Origin: Tritrichomonas musculus
Taxonomy: Eukaryota; Parabasalia; Tritrichomonadida; Tritrichomonadidae
Assembly (NCBI GenBank): GCA_039105265.1
Contig: JAPFFF010000012.1
Span: 1,240,001 to 1,304,000, forward strand
DNA length: 64,000 nucleotides
Reading direction: 5' to 3'
In this document: one piece after another, positions 27,949-38,182 of the stretch
Layout of the letters: each line of letters opens with the position of its first letter
Numbering within the stretch: the stretch's first letter is position 1
Translations under genes and position numbers: made by a program
Notes under the pieces: generated by a model
What the model saw: only the letters and a program-made list of their open reading frames with translations
Told to the model about the DNA's origin: nothing
The model's database searches: none

Positions 27949-30126
27949 TCATTTGTGAACCATCACGTTGAAAAGGTCCTTCAACACAGGTTGGTACTGA
28001 GAATTCAATCTATTCATGAGAGTTATTTCATCAGGTGAAACCTCGAACTCGAACAATGGATAAAATAGCAATTTAGGCAGCAAATTAAATTGCTCATTAA
28101 CGATAGCTTTTCTGAGAGAAGGGACCATTTTAGCAAACAAAATGAAACCGATCCAAACCAAATATTCGGGTGAATTTTTGACCTTATCGTCGATCAATTT
28201 GACCAACGAAACCAACGGATTGGAGACAATTGAAGTGAACAAAGAAGTAACCGCCGAAGCGAACCAAATGGCGGGCTTCAATTTGAGCCTCTTAAAGATG
28301 ACCAATATCTCGTTGCTTTCGGCCCAGACCACGTGTTCAAAGAGGAGCGATACTGCGGTATTACTAGCCGATCCAATTGATATGAACTGAGACAATGAAT
28401 TATCAACGTGTGAGTTCAATGTGTCAAACATTGTCTTCTCAATATTTAACGTATTTTTTATTTGGTCGAGTAAGTCGCTGTACTCGACTTTGTAAGGAGG
28501 CGAAGGAAGCGAATTCAGCATCTCTTTGCACTCGTTGTTCGTCCTTCCTTGTAGCGAGACAATGTTGAAGATCTCAATGATGATGTAGATGAGGTCTTCA
28601 TCAACCGTTTGGTTGATGTGCTCAACAAGCTTGCGTAACTCGACTGGATAAAGAGAGACAAGTAACGGAAGTGCAACCTGGAGCCTAAAATAGAACTCAA
28701 ATTGATCTTTTTCTTCTATCGTTAGAGCTTTTTCTTTGATCGCTTTAACGGCTGCTTTAGCTTGTGCATCTGAGGTCAAACAAAAGCTAGAAGGTGAAAT
28801 TAGGGCGGTTACTAGCGAATTCTCCCATTGTTCTTTTTCTTGCTTCAAAAGACTGAATAAAAGTTGACGGTTATCGGTTGTTTCTTTCAATATTTGAAGG
28901 AAACGAACAGGATTGGAACAAATTGAAACTACAATGTTTTGAATATCAATTGGTAGATTCTTCTTCCCTTGCGATGCACTCATGATACTAAGTAGACCTT
29001 GCAAAAGTGGAAGATGTAATGGTGCAGATGTCGCTAGGAAATAAGAGCAAAAAAATTGTGCAAATATATATAATGATGGTTCGGCAGTTTGTGGTGGTTG
29101 GGTTAAAACTGAGGCTATGATGTCAATAACAGCAGGTGTAACTGTTTCTGGTGCCGATAGTGGTAATGTGGCTAGTAAACTTCGAGCTTCCTTTTGAATT
29201 GGATGAGCCCAACAAGCAACACTGTTGAGGGCAGCTTGGACGGCTTCTGGAAAGATGGATGGATCACCAATACCAAGAGCAAGGCAATGGCAAATTATGC
29301 AAAAGTCACCGCTGTTGTTTTCTTTGAGAGATGGTAATGCGGTGCTCATGACACGATCTATGAGTTCTGGAGGAAAGCATGAAAACATCCAGCGTAATGT
29401 AGGATCAAAGCACATTAATGTTTCGAAGTTGGGAGAGTTGTGAAGATCGACTATGAGATTTAAGATTTTATCTGATTCGGCTTCATCTTGAGCTGAAAAT
29501 CGTTGTTCGGAGAAACGTGTAAGTAATAAAAATAAGGCAGCGCAAAATTCAAATGAAACAACGCCTTTTTTATAAATTGAAACTGCGTGTTGAATAACAA
29601 TTGATAAATGGCGAATATCAACTATGACTGGCGCAGACCGGAGAAGAGAATACGAATATAGACGAACAATGACAATTGGAGATTGACAGCATAATAAGCA
29701 AGCGTTGAAATAAAGGGTAAGTTCTGGTGTATATATTAATTGATTTGTTCTGGCGCTTCGCAAAATAAGAAGTTGTTCAACATCAAAGGTTTCTGAATTT
29801 AAAACGCTATTGATTAATTCGGCTGTATCAACTGACTGAGGTGCGGTTCCTTGAAGAACCCATAAACCACTTTGTTTTAAAGCGTCAATAAGTGGTCGGA
29901 TTTTTGAAACATATGTAGTAACAAGACGACGATATGAGGCGTTTGATAAAATTTGTCGTTCATTCGGTGATGGAAATTGCGATACAAATTTTTCTATGAT
30001 TGGCTGCATGAGGACGACGAAATCAGACTTAAAATATTGAACGGGGCTCATCGTATCAGTAATAAGAGAGACAGTAAAGTAACAGAGTTCCAAGAAAACA
30101 CGAGCATCCTCGAAATCGTCTGACAT
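27949..30126 (-). CDS. Large helical (probable alpha-solenoid) protein of unknown function
   Basis: 725 residues without recognisable motifs. It is made almost wholly of amphipathic helices rich in Leu/Ile/Ser (for example RLYSYSLLRSAPVIVDIRHLSIVI and WAHPIQKEARSLLATLPLSAP), a composition typical of HEAT/ARM-like solenoids in scaffolds, transport adaptors or coat proteins. I see no transmembrane segment, signal peptide or catalytic signature. The start MSDDFEDARVF is the first ATG; on the coding strand TCATCAATT lies about 20 bp before it and could be an initiator. I do not name a family. Confidence 0.75.
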   Translation of the reverse strand: MSDDFEDARVFLELCYFTVSLITDTMSPVQYFKSDFVVLMQPIIEKFVSQFPSPNERQILSNASYRRLVTTYVSKIRPLIDALKQSGLWVLQGTAPQSVDTAELINSVLNSETFDVEQLLILRSARTNQLIYTPELTLYFNACLLCCQSPIVIVRLYSYSLLRSAPVIVDIRHLSIVIQHAVSIYKKGVVSFEFCAALFLLLTRFSEQRFSAQDEAESDKILNLIVDLHNSPNFETLMCFDPTLRWMFSCFPPELIDRVMSTALPSLKENNSGDFCIICHCLALGIGDPSIFPEAVQAALNSVACWAHPIQKEARSLLATLPLSAPETVTPAVIDIIASVLTQPPQTAEPSLYIFAQFFCSYFLATSAPLHLPLLQGLLSIMSASQGKKNLPIDIQNIVVSICSNPVRFLQILKETTDNRQLLFSLLKQEKEQWENSLVTALISPSSFCLTSDAQAKAAVKAIKEKALTIEEKDQFEFYFRLQVALPLLVSLYPVELRKLVEHINQTVDEDLIYIIIEIFNIVSLQGRTNNECKEMLNSLPSPPYKVEYSDLLDQIKNTLNIEKTMFDTLNSHVDNSLSQFISIGSASNTAVSLLFEHVVWAESNEILVIFKRLKLKPAIWFASAVTSLFTSIVSNPLVSLVKLIDDKVKNSPEYLVWIGFILFAKMVPSLRKAIVNEQFNLLPKLLFYPLFEFEVSPDEITLMNRLNSQYQPVLKDLFNVMVHK

Positions 30127-30659
30127 TGAGGAAATTCAAATTGATGATACGATACATAAATTACAACGTGTTATTTCAGAAAAAAATACGTTTATAATTT
30201 TTTTTGTTTTAGTTTTTTTATTCAATACATTTTCGTAAATATCTTGTTGAAAAATATTTGTTCTTGATAATTGTAATTTTTTTTCATTAGTTAATATAAT
30301 ATTATATTTATTTCTATTCTTAAATACTTTTTATTTTTCTTTATTTATGTTTCATGTAGAAAAAGCAACTCTAAATCACTAATTAAAGTCGGAATTTATT
30401 ATCTAAAAATAGTATAAAAAGATTAATAACATTCTTTGTATCAGTTTTTTCGAATAAGAAGTTATACTAAACCGAATTTGAAATGGAAATTTTAATTCAA
30501 ATTAAATTGCAAAATTCAATCGCCAGTGTTGATATTTCTTAAGTTTCCTAATGAGCAGATTACTTTGATTTGTTTATTTACTAAAATAATGAGCTTAAAA
30601 GGATTTGAGAAACGGAGTAAAATGACATAAAATTTGAAAAAGTGCTAAAAAAATTTTTG
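30127..30659. other. Divergent spacer
   Basis: About 530 bp of AT-rich sequence between the divergent helical-protein and C2-protein genes. No RNA gene or clear repeat seen. Confidence 0.65.
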
Positions 30660-31064
30660 ATGTTTCTCCATGTACGCGCAGTTGAAGCAAAGGATGTTCC
30701 AATTATGGATTATTTTGGAAAATCAGATCCATATTTATATTTTCAAGTGAGCACATCAAGTCAAAAGTGGAAAACAAATTATATAAATGATACAGTAAAT
30801 CCATGTTGGAAAGAAGAATTTCATATTCCAATTACATCTGACAATTCAGATAAGCTTCATGTGGAACTTTATGATTATGATAGATTTACAAGAGACGACC
30901 TTATCAGCTCTTACGATTTTGATGTTAAAGATTTTCCTGTAGGAAAAATTATAGATAAATGGTATGATTTCAATCCAGCTAAAGGTGTTAAAACAGGTGG
31001 TAGTGTTAGGTTAATGTTTCATCTAGCCAAGCATGGATGGGAACCTTTTATCGAGCAAGAATAA
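30660..31064 (+). CDS. Single C2-domain protein
   Basis: 134 residues from the ATG at 30660, chosen because MFLHVRAVEAKDVP is the usual first strand of a C2 domain; an upstream in-frame GTG (30642) is less likely. The domain fills the protein. Asp residues in loop 1 (DVPIMDYFGKSDPY) and loop 3 (LYDYDRFTRDD) are placed as in calcium-binding C2 domains, so Ca2+-dependent phospholipid binding is likely. Small single-C2 proteins are numerous in trichomonads. The likely role is membrane docking or calcium signalling; no partner domain is present. Confidence 0.9.
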   Translation: MFLHVRAVEAKDVPIMDYFGKSDPYLYFQVSTSSQKWKTNYINDTVNPCWKEEFHIPITSDNSDKLHVELYDYDRFTRDDLISSYDFDVKDFPVGKIIDKWYDFNPAKGVKTGGSVRLMFHLAKHGWEPFIEQE

Positions 31065-31316
31065 CTTTTATCAAAAAAAAAAAATGACGATTCATAATGG
31101 TTTTGAAAGGGAAAAAGGTTTTTTAGTATTTGTTTTTCAATAAAGTTTGTTTATAATTATATTTAATCTTGAACAAGTTCTTATTTTTTTTATTATTATT
31201 CAATAATTGTTATATTTTTGGAAATATCGATTTATTGATATGTTTTAACTTTCATAATGTTTTCTGCAAAGTCAAATAACACGGACAAATATTCATTTAA
31301 AAAGTGAATATAAAAA

Positions 31317-33089
31317 ATGGGGATTAAAGGCTTAATGAGATGGCTCAAATTTAATATCAAGCCAGCTTTTATTCATAGAAATATCCGTATTGACACATTA
31401 TTTATTGATTCAAAACAACTTTACTTTAAATCACTTGAAAAAGCAGATGAAAGTCATGTTATTCCAATTTTTCTTGACCAAATAAAGTGGGTTATCACCC
31501 ATTTCACTCCAACAGAAACATTGTTTCTTGCAATGGATGGTCCCAATCCAGCAGCAAAATTTCAAACCCAACGTCAAAGAAAATTTCAAATGGACTATAT
31601 ATCTGATTTTTCATATCCAGAAAAGCCATTCGATATGCTTTCAAAGGAGCAATATGCAGAAATTACTAACAAGTCATTAGAAGAATTTTTAAAGGATTTT
31701 ATTAATCAACCAAACATCAAAACTAAAAGATTTTTATTCAGCAGTGGTTTTGCACCTGGAGAGTCAGAGCACAAATATTTTAGTTTTTTCAGAGAAGAAA
31801 AGGGATCCCCAAATTGGAAACATAATAAAAATCATTTCATTTATTCAAATGACAATGATTTAATTTTTCTTTCACTTCAATTTACAGATGAAAACTTTTA
31901 TATTGTTAAATCCTGGGAAAAGGATGGCAAAATGATAAACGATGTTATAGATATTTCTGAAGTACGACGATATTTCCTAAATTTAATTTATAATCCTTTT
32001 GGTAAAGGTAAAAGAGATTCTTCGCAAGTTATTAATAATGAAAAAGTCATCAACGACATAATAGCTCTTTCATTTCTCTTAGGAAACGATTTTATTCCTC
32101 CATTCCCAGAAATTGAGTCAATAGATACTCAATTTTTTCAAAAGCTACTTAATTCATATGTTGCTCTAAACTCTGGCCATAATTCTAATTATAAATATTT
32201 AATTGAAAATGATTCATTTAGTGTCCAAACTTTGAAAGAAATAGTAAAGATATTTTTCAATGAGAATGAAAATCAAAATCAAAATGAATCAAATTCAAAT
32301 AATGAACAGCAAAGAGAGCAAGCTCAAATGATTTTGAAAATTTTAAATTATACATGGATTTATTATTCTCATGGTGTCCCTTCATGGACATTTTATTATC
32401 CATATTTAGAATCACCAAGTCTGAAGCTAGCAGTATCACTGATGACTCAAGAAGAAAAAGCATCTTTCGAATATGATGAAATAGTTGATCCATATTTGAA
32501 AGCTCTTGTCATCCATCCAGCTACTTCACTCTCAAACATTCCTTGGAATATATATCGTATTAAAATCCCACCATCGCCCATAGCTGACAAATATTGGCCT
32601 CTAATCAAGCCTGATGACAAAGTTCCTATGTTTAATTTGAATGAAATAATGGAATATTATAAAAAAGAACTTGCAACACTCTCGCCTGAAGAACTTTATT
32701 TGAATAGAAGAGATCCCCCATACTTTATTTATACTAAAAATAAATTCTTAGATGTTAAGCCGATAAATAAAGGTAAAAATCAAGGTCAATTACAAAATCA
32801 AGTCCAAGTTCAAAATCAAGAGCAACCGCAAGATAAAAAAGAGGATCAAAGTACAAAATCAATTGCTTTATTTCATACTGGACCAGCGCCGAAGCAAAAG
32901 AAAATACAAAACATTTTGAGTTCACAATTTGGTAAAATAAAATCAATTAAAACAGTTACAACTACTGTTGTTGAATTTGAACAAGAAGAAGGTGCCCAAT
33001 CTGCTGCATCTGTACAGCAAATTGAAGTTGATGGTCAAGTCATGCAAATATCTCCTTTGTCTTCTAATGTTTCAAAGATTTTTACTTGA
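31317..33089 (+). CDS. XRN-type 5'-3' exoribonuclease, short form
   Basis: 590 residues. The N-terminal nuclease shows every acidic residue of the XRN active site: D31 (LFIDSK), D74 (FLAMDGPNPAAKFQTQRQRKF, the XRN signature with its basic pocket), E149 and E151 (PGESEHKYF), D179 and D181 (SNDNDLIFLSL), and D258 (LLGNDFIPPFP). The second conserved region is present in reduced form (WIYYSHGVPSWTFYYPY, matching the W-x-x-x-Y-Y-x-x-G-x-x-S-W motif of XRNs). XRN1 and XRN2 are usually 900-1700 residues, so this is a minimal version. Gln/Asn-rich tracts interrupt it at about 320 and 490-510. It degrades 5'-monophosphate RNA; whether it acts in nucleus or cytoplasm is unclear. The start MGIKGLMRWL aligns with the family N terminus. 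Confidence 0.9.
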   Translation: MGIKGLMRWLKFNIKPAFIHRNIRIDTLFIDSKQLYFKSLEKADESHVIPIFLDQIKWVITHFTPTETLFLAMDGPNPAAKFQTQRQRKFQMDYISDFSYPEKPFDMLSKEQYAEITNKSLEEFLKDFINQPNIKTKRFLFSSGFAPGESEHKYFSFFREEKGSPNWKHNKNHFIYSNDNDLIFLSLQFTDENFYIVKSWEKDGKMINDVIDISEVRRYFLNLIYNPFGKGKRDSSQVINNEKVINDIIALSFLLGNDFIPPFPEIESIDTQFFQKLLNSYVALNSGHNSNYKYLIENDSFSVQTLKEIVKIFFNENENQNQNESNSNNEQQREQAQMILKILNYTWIYYSHGVPSWTFYYPYLESPSLKLAVSLMTQEEKASFEYDEIVDPYLKALVIHPATSLSNIPWNIYRIKIPPSPIADKYWPLIKPDDKVPMFNLNEIMEYYKKELATLSPEELYLNRRDPPYFIYTKNKFLDVKPINKGKNQGQLQNQVQVQNQEQPQDKKEDQSTKSIALFHTGPAPKQKKIQNILSSQFGKIKSIKTVTTTVVEFEQEEGAQSAASVQQIEVDGQVMQISPLSSNVSKIFT

Positions 33090-33391
33090 AAAGCAAAATA
33101 TAAATATAATTTATTTGTATTTCACATTTTATGATGTTTGTTAGTTCATTTTTATACATTTATTAATAAGCATGAAATTATTAATTTTTAATATGATTAA
33201 AGAAAGAATAAAGTTTAGGTATATATGATGTTGATAAAAATAAAAGCATATAAGAATATCATGTTTATATTACCAATGATTTTAATCATTAAAAATATAA
33301 TTGAGCAAAAACTGTAAAGATGGTTGTAATTCTTTAAAAGTAAAAAGAAAGAAACGAGAAGGTCGGTGCAAGAACATATTTAGTAAAAATA
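33090..33391. other. Convergent AT-rich spacer
   Basis: 300 bp between the 3' ends of the XRN and BTB/coiled-coil genes; nothing recognisable. Confidence 0.6.
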
Positions 33392-34894
33392 TTATTCAGA
33401 TTTATCTCCGGAAAAACTTTCTGCAAATTTCATAAACATATCCATTGATTGTCTGTTTTGATGCTTGAAATTAAGTGGACATGATTTTCTAACTCTATCT
33501 TCAAGCTTCTTTAAAATTTCTTCAGACTTTTCAACTCTATCGCCAGTCAAGTCCCAAAGTCTAGGATCTGTATCAAAAATTTCAAAACGATGAGTAACAT
33601 CGCGCATATATCCATCACGTTTCAATTGATCGTTAATTATTTTAGCAGCAAAAACAGCTTTTGTCTCTGAAATAGATTCTTGAATGTATTGAACTTGATT
33701 ATCTGTTTTGCTGAAAAATGTATTAATATCATCCACGTTTCTAAGATAAGTGTCGCTCTTTTCATTGATAGATTGTGAAACTAAGTTTAGTCTGTTGTTA
33801 TCTTTGCCATCGATTTCATTTAATCTTGTATCGCAATTATCAAGCAATGGAACAATTTGTTCATCTACTGCGTTATTAATTTTTTGTTTTCTTTCATCAT
33901 CGATTCTTTGCTTCATGTCAATAATTCCTTGTTGTCTTTCAAGTTCTCTTTGGAATTTCTGTTTTGTAACTTCATAATTTTGTTTTGTTTCTGTCATTAT
34001 TATCTTTTGTTCTTCTCTTATTTGTTGTAATAATTGAATATCTTTTTGTTGTTTTTCTATAAGAGCATTTAATTCAGCAGTTTGAGTTTCGAATTCTTTT
34101 TCAACTTTAGCTAAAGCCAAAGCACGATGTTTAACGATATATTCTCGAATCTCTTGCATTTGTTTAATGTATTTTTGTTCATTAGAAGCTAAGTCGGTTT
34201 GTTGTTTGTCTCGAATTGAGCTCATTGCTTCTGCTATAAAATATCCTATTGCTTGCTCGTGCATTTCTCTGCATTGAAATATATCTTCGATTTGCGAGTT
34301 TGATAATCTATCGAAATCAATTCTTAAAGAAAGAGGAACAGCTTTTTCTGGTTCTGTTTCGAAAAGTTTCATAACAAAATTAATTAATAATTGTTGATTG
34401 ATATGGCGTGGTTCTGCTTGCATAAGTATTTTGAATAAATGCTCTGGATGAATACGTGCAAGTCGATCATCACGAAGATAATCATTAAAGCGTTTTGCTA
34501 CTCCTGCGATATCGGCGCTTAAATCAGCTTCGTCGTCTTCGAGATGCTGAATTAGTTGACCAAGGCAATCTCCGTCATCTTGTTTTTTTAGTCCTTTCGA
34601 TTCTATATAATTATTTACAAATTGTTCGAGAGAAGGAATTCCCCATTCTTGAGCAAGTTCAAGTAGTTCAAAAGCGTTTGTTAAAGTAACTTTGAATGGT
34701 TTTAATTGGCAAGCAAGTGAAAAAGCTGTGAAAACTTCCTCTGAAACCGGGTGTGGAATTGCACCTTGATAATCGTTAGCTTTGACGAGAGCTGCGCAAC
34801 GTTTTGAAACACGTGCAAAAGTTTCGACAGGTAATTTATGATTTTCTTCATTACACCATAATGAAAACATTTTCTGTGGAGTATTCTCTATCAT
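33392..34894 (-). CDS. BTB-like/BACK/coiled-coil protein
   Basis: I take the ATG at 34894 (MIENTPQKMFSLWCNEENHKL), giving 500 residues. The open frame extends to 35005, but that part is translated poly-T/A sequence with a Lys-rich run and is unlikely to be coding. Residues 1-110 resemble the trichomonad BTB-like domain (VFTAFSLACQLKPFKVTLTNAFELLELAQEWGI). About 120-215 is a BACK-like helical part (HPEHLFKILMQAE; DFDRLSNSQIEDIFQ). About 215-400 is a long Gln/Glu/Lys coiled coil, and the C-terminal 100 residues are helical. Related to the two BTB/discoidin genes downstream, but without a discoidin domain. Likely a scaffold; partner unknown. Confidence 0.8.
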   Translation of the reverse strand: MIENTPQKMFSLWCNEENHKLPVETFARVSKRCAALVKANDYQGAIPHPVSEEVFTAFSLACQLKPFKVTLTNAFELLELAQEWGIPSLEQFVNNYIESKGLKKQDDGDCLGQLIQHLEDDEADLSADIAGVAKRFNDYLRDDRLARIHPEHLFKILMQAEPRHINQQLLINFVMKLFETEPEKAVPLSLRIDFDRLSNSQIEDIFQCREMHEQAIGYFIAEAMSSIRDKQQTDLASNEQKYIKQMQEIREYIVKHRALALAKVEKEFETQTAELNALIEKQQKDIQLLQQIREEQKIIMTETKQNYEVTKQKFQRELERQQGIIDMKQRIDDERKQKINNAVDEQIVPLLDNCDTRLNEIDGKDNNRLNLVSQSINEKSDTYLRNVDDINTFFSKTDNQVQYIQESISETKAVFAAKIINDQLKRDGYMRDVTHRFEIFDTDPRLWDLTGDRVEKSEEILKKLEDRVRKSCPLNFKHQNRQSMDMFMKFAESFSGDKSE

Positions 34895-36514
34895 GTGTAA
34901 ATAAAGATTTGGTTTTTTTATTTTTTTTTTTTTTACATTCAAAAAGGCCTTATTAAGGTATTCATTCAATTTTGTAGTATTCAAAAAGTGACAACGAAAA
35001 TACATATTTTGCGAAATATATCATTATAAATTTTAATTTTTTTTATTAAATATTCATAAAATTAATAATATCATTATATAATATATTTAAATTATTGTAT
35101 ATCTTGCTAAAAGTAGAGATAATTTCATAAATAATCACTCAGCTAATCTTTTCAACCTGAGTTAAAATTTGAAAAATTGGCCATATTTTTTGATTTTAAA
35201 AAGATTTATTTTAAAAAATCAAAAATTCCGACGCTGGGGACTTTATTTTGGATAGATTTTTTCTTTGAATACTTTACATATTTTTACTTTTCAGAAATCT
35301 TTATTTTCTCACAATTTTACAATTGTTTATATCTTACAATCTCACAATTATTTCTTAAAAAAATGCTCAATATTCTGAAGCATATAATAATTTCATAGAA
35401 TTGATCTCAATTTTCTGATGATTCAAATATTTCATAAAAAATAAATTCAATTTAATAAATTAACTAAAAAATATATCTTATATTTTAAATTGGATTTTCC
35501 TCATATTTGCTATAATATTTATACAAAACATCATTTTTTTTCTAAACTTATCAAATTGTAAAATTTTCATTCAAAAAGAAAAATTAGTTTATTTTTATAT
35601 CATACGTCAATTTTACCATTATATTTAGTAAATAAATTTTTTATCATCATATATTTTATTATATTATAATATGATAAAATATACTGCTTTTGTTCAACCT
35701 TAATATGGTCTATTCAAAATAAGAACCGTTTATTTTGTTTTTTTAGAATCCAAAATTATGTTGAATATTTTAGTTTTTTTCATATGAAAATGTAATAATA
35801 TTTTATCTGATTGAAATTTTATTACACAATCTTCAAAATTAATTAATCTGATATGTAATGAAAAAAATATCTCATACAAATTTAATAAGATTTCATACAA
35901 AAATTAGATTTAATAGAATTATTTAATCATGTTGAAATGAAATATACTTTAAAATATCATATTTTAAGATAATTATCATTGATGTATTTTTAAAAAAAAT
36001 TTATATATTTACTGATAAACAATGTATGGTAATCGTCATTTCTTAATTATACAACATGAATTTTGCTCTAAAAAAAAAAAAAAATTGTTGTTTCAAACAG
36101 AATAAGTAGCCCTTAGGCGGTTTTGTAAAATATGGCTATTTGATCGTTCATTGAATAGTTTATTTTTCAAAACTTCTACGGCGCACGGTAAAAGAGCAAC
36201 TTTTTGAATACTTTGCATAAAAAATCTTCAAGTACGGCATACAGCCGAAAAGGATACAGCATAAGTGACCTGGACACAGTAATGATAATTCAATTTGAAA
36301 TGATGATAAAATGATGTGTATTTTCAATTTTCTTATATGGAATGAATAGCCATTGAATATTTGAAATACTATTTTTATTCTGTAACTTAAATTTCAATGT
36401 ATTATTCAAAATTAAGTTAGAATAAAATAATTTATTCGAAATACTGTTCTATGTCATCTTGATTTTCAATTTTTGAATTATGGATCTTATTTCACGAGTA
36501 AATTGCATCATAAT
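34895..36514. other. 1.6-kb AT-rich intergenic region with one GC-richer patch
   Basis: Mostly featureless A+T. Bases 36108-36290 are clearly richer in G+C than their surroundings (cttctacggcgcacggtaaa; acggcatacagccg makes a small hairpin) and follow a run of A at 36070. The patch lacks tRNA or known snRNA signatures and its ORFs are short. It could be a non-coding RNA gene or an old insertion. Confidence 0.45.
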
Positions 36515-38182
36515 TCATTCAATAAAAGTTCCATAAATTTCAAAAGATTCAATTATAAGGTGATAAGAATTGTTACTTGATGGTTTTGTTGACTTGATTC
36601 TAATAAATCTGAATTTTTTAGGAAATTTATTTGATATATAAAATGTAACGCAGTCAATTTCATCTGTAAAAGGAGGATCGATTTGTTCATCAATTTTATC
36701 CCAAGTGTCGCTATCATTTGATCCCTCAATAATCCAGCCGGTTGGGTAGCAATATTTATTGCCTTTCTTGAATGTGTAACTTGTTGGAATTACAAAATGA
36801 CTTGTGAAGTCGAAACAGAGCCAAGAATTTTGAATGTTTTTGGAACAAAAGTTTTTGTCTTGTTCAAAAAGAACAACATTTTCTGGCTTACGGTTATTGT
36901 ATACTGAAGAAGCTGTTATATTGATTTCATTGGAAATATTTCTATTTTCTTGAAGATAATTGATGATTCCTTTAAATTCCCGGTTTTCTTCGTATGGAAA
37001 AACTTTGGTATTGTTGAATGACATTTCTTGATTCGCATATTTTCGATAATCAAAAATGCTCTTAAATTTTGGTTCATTCTCCGAAACCTTCTTTTGTTGT
37101 TCATCGATCTCTGACTGCAATTTCATATTTTTCTCTTCGAGATTCTTAATTTTTGTTTTTTGTTCATTTTCACTCAATTCGAGCTTCTGAATTTTGTCTC
37201 TCATTTGCTCGAATGAAATTTCATATTCTTGATTCTTCTTTTCAAGTGACTGAATCACATCGAATTGGTTTTGTAATTTTTTATTCATTTCTTGTTGATA
37301 AGTGTCACTTTTTCTCTTTTGATTATCAATTTCTTGTTTGAGTTCAGAAAACTTCTCAAAAAGTCCTTCAATTTTCATCTCAAGTTGCTCGTTCTTTCTC
37401 TGACACTCTTTGCTCTGCGAAAAAACCGTCTTTATTAACTTGTCTGAATTTTTTGGCATGAAAAATTTTTCTTTTTCGATCAATTGTTCAATTTCAATGA
37501 GTGACATTTCATTGTAGTCGAGACATGTTGGCAAAATTTGTATGTCTTCTAGTTCTTTTGGATTCTGGCTTTGTGATGGATTGTTCATTCGCTCGATAAC
37601 GAATTTGAACAGTAAATGGTGGTTTTTTAAGATGCGATTTGGATGGTTGAAAATGCGATTTAATGTTTGAATTGGAAGTTTGCGTAAATTGTGGTTTTGA
37701 AGGCAGATATCTAAGTTTTTGGAGATAAGTTCCTCTTTGAGTTGATCACTTTGGTCGTAGTTTGCATCTTGTTCATCTTCAGGTTGTAATGAGAGATCAT
37801 TAATAATTAAAGCTAAATCGGGGCGTTTTTCTATAAATGATTTGATATTAGCTTGAAGTTCGGAATATTGATATTTGGTGCTTAATGCGTAAAAGGTTGA
37901 ATAATTCTTGTCATTTATTGATATGTGCTTCGTAATGAGGGAGTCAATAAATTCTGTAAATATGTCATGTGGGAATTCATCATGTATATAAATTTCATCT
38001 GATTGATAGATTTCATTGGTCCTTTGTTTGAAATAATGAAGTTTGCTTGTCAATATATCTTTTGATGTTTTGATTTCACAGATTTTTTCGATTTTTTGTT
38101 CATCGCTTTCTGGTCCTTTGTATATAATTGTTAAATCCTTTTTAATTTCATTGTTTGTAATCTGTAAATCGAACTTTTGCAT
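36515..38182 (-). CDS. BTB-like/BACK/coiled-coil/discoidin (F5/8 type C) protein
   Basis: 555 residues. Residues 15-120 are a BTB-like domain (KKDLTIIYKGPESDEQ; DEFPHDIFTEFIDSLITKHIS), 140-260 a BACK-like helical domain (NLRKLPIQTLNRIFNHPNR), and 260-375 a coiled coil. Residues 395-555 are an F5/8 type C (discoidin) domain: NITASSVYNNRKPENVV, NSWLCFDFTSHFVIPTSYT, GWIIEGSNDSDTWDKID, and the closing FRFIRIKST...FEIYG. This intracellular discoidin architecture is expanded in trichomonads. Discoidin domains bind sugars or lipids and BTB domains dimerise or recruit cullin-3, but the actual role is unknown. It is the intact counterpart of the broken gene at 39455. Confidence 0.9.
   Translation of the reverse strand: MQKFDLQITNNEIKKDLTIIYKGPESDEQKIEKICEIKTSKDILTSKLHYFKQRTNEIYQSDEIYIHDEFPHDIFTEFIDSLITKHISINDKNYSTFYALSTKYQYSELQANIKSFIEKRPDLALIINDLSLQPEDEQDANYDQSDQLKEELISKNLDICLQNHNLRKLPIQTLNRIFNHPNRILKNHHLLFKFVIERMNNPSQSQNPKELEDIQILPTCLDYNEMSLIEIEQLIEKEKFFMPKNSDKLIKTVFSQSKECQRKNEQLEMKIEGLFEKFSELKQEIDNQKRKSDTYQQEMNKKLQNQFDVIQSLEKKNQEYEISFEQMRDKIQKLELSENEQKTKIKNLEEKNMKLQSEIDEQQKKVSENEPKFKSIFDYRKYANQEMSFNNTKVFPYEENREFKGIINYLQENRNISNEINITASSVYNNRKPENVVLFEQDKNFCSKNIQNSWLCFDFTSHFVIPTSYTFKKGNKYCYPTGWIIEGSNDSDTWDKIDEQIDPPFTDEIDCVTFYISNKFPKKFRFIRIKSTKPSSNNSYHLIIESFEIYGTFIE

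Noticed and set aside
34895-35005. Extending the BTB/coiled-coil gene to the upstream ATG at 35005
   Set aside because: The added 37 residues come largely from an A/T homopolymer stretch (KKKKIKKP) and do not look like part of the BTB-like domain.
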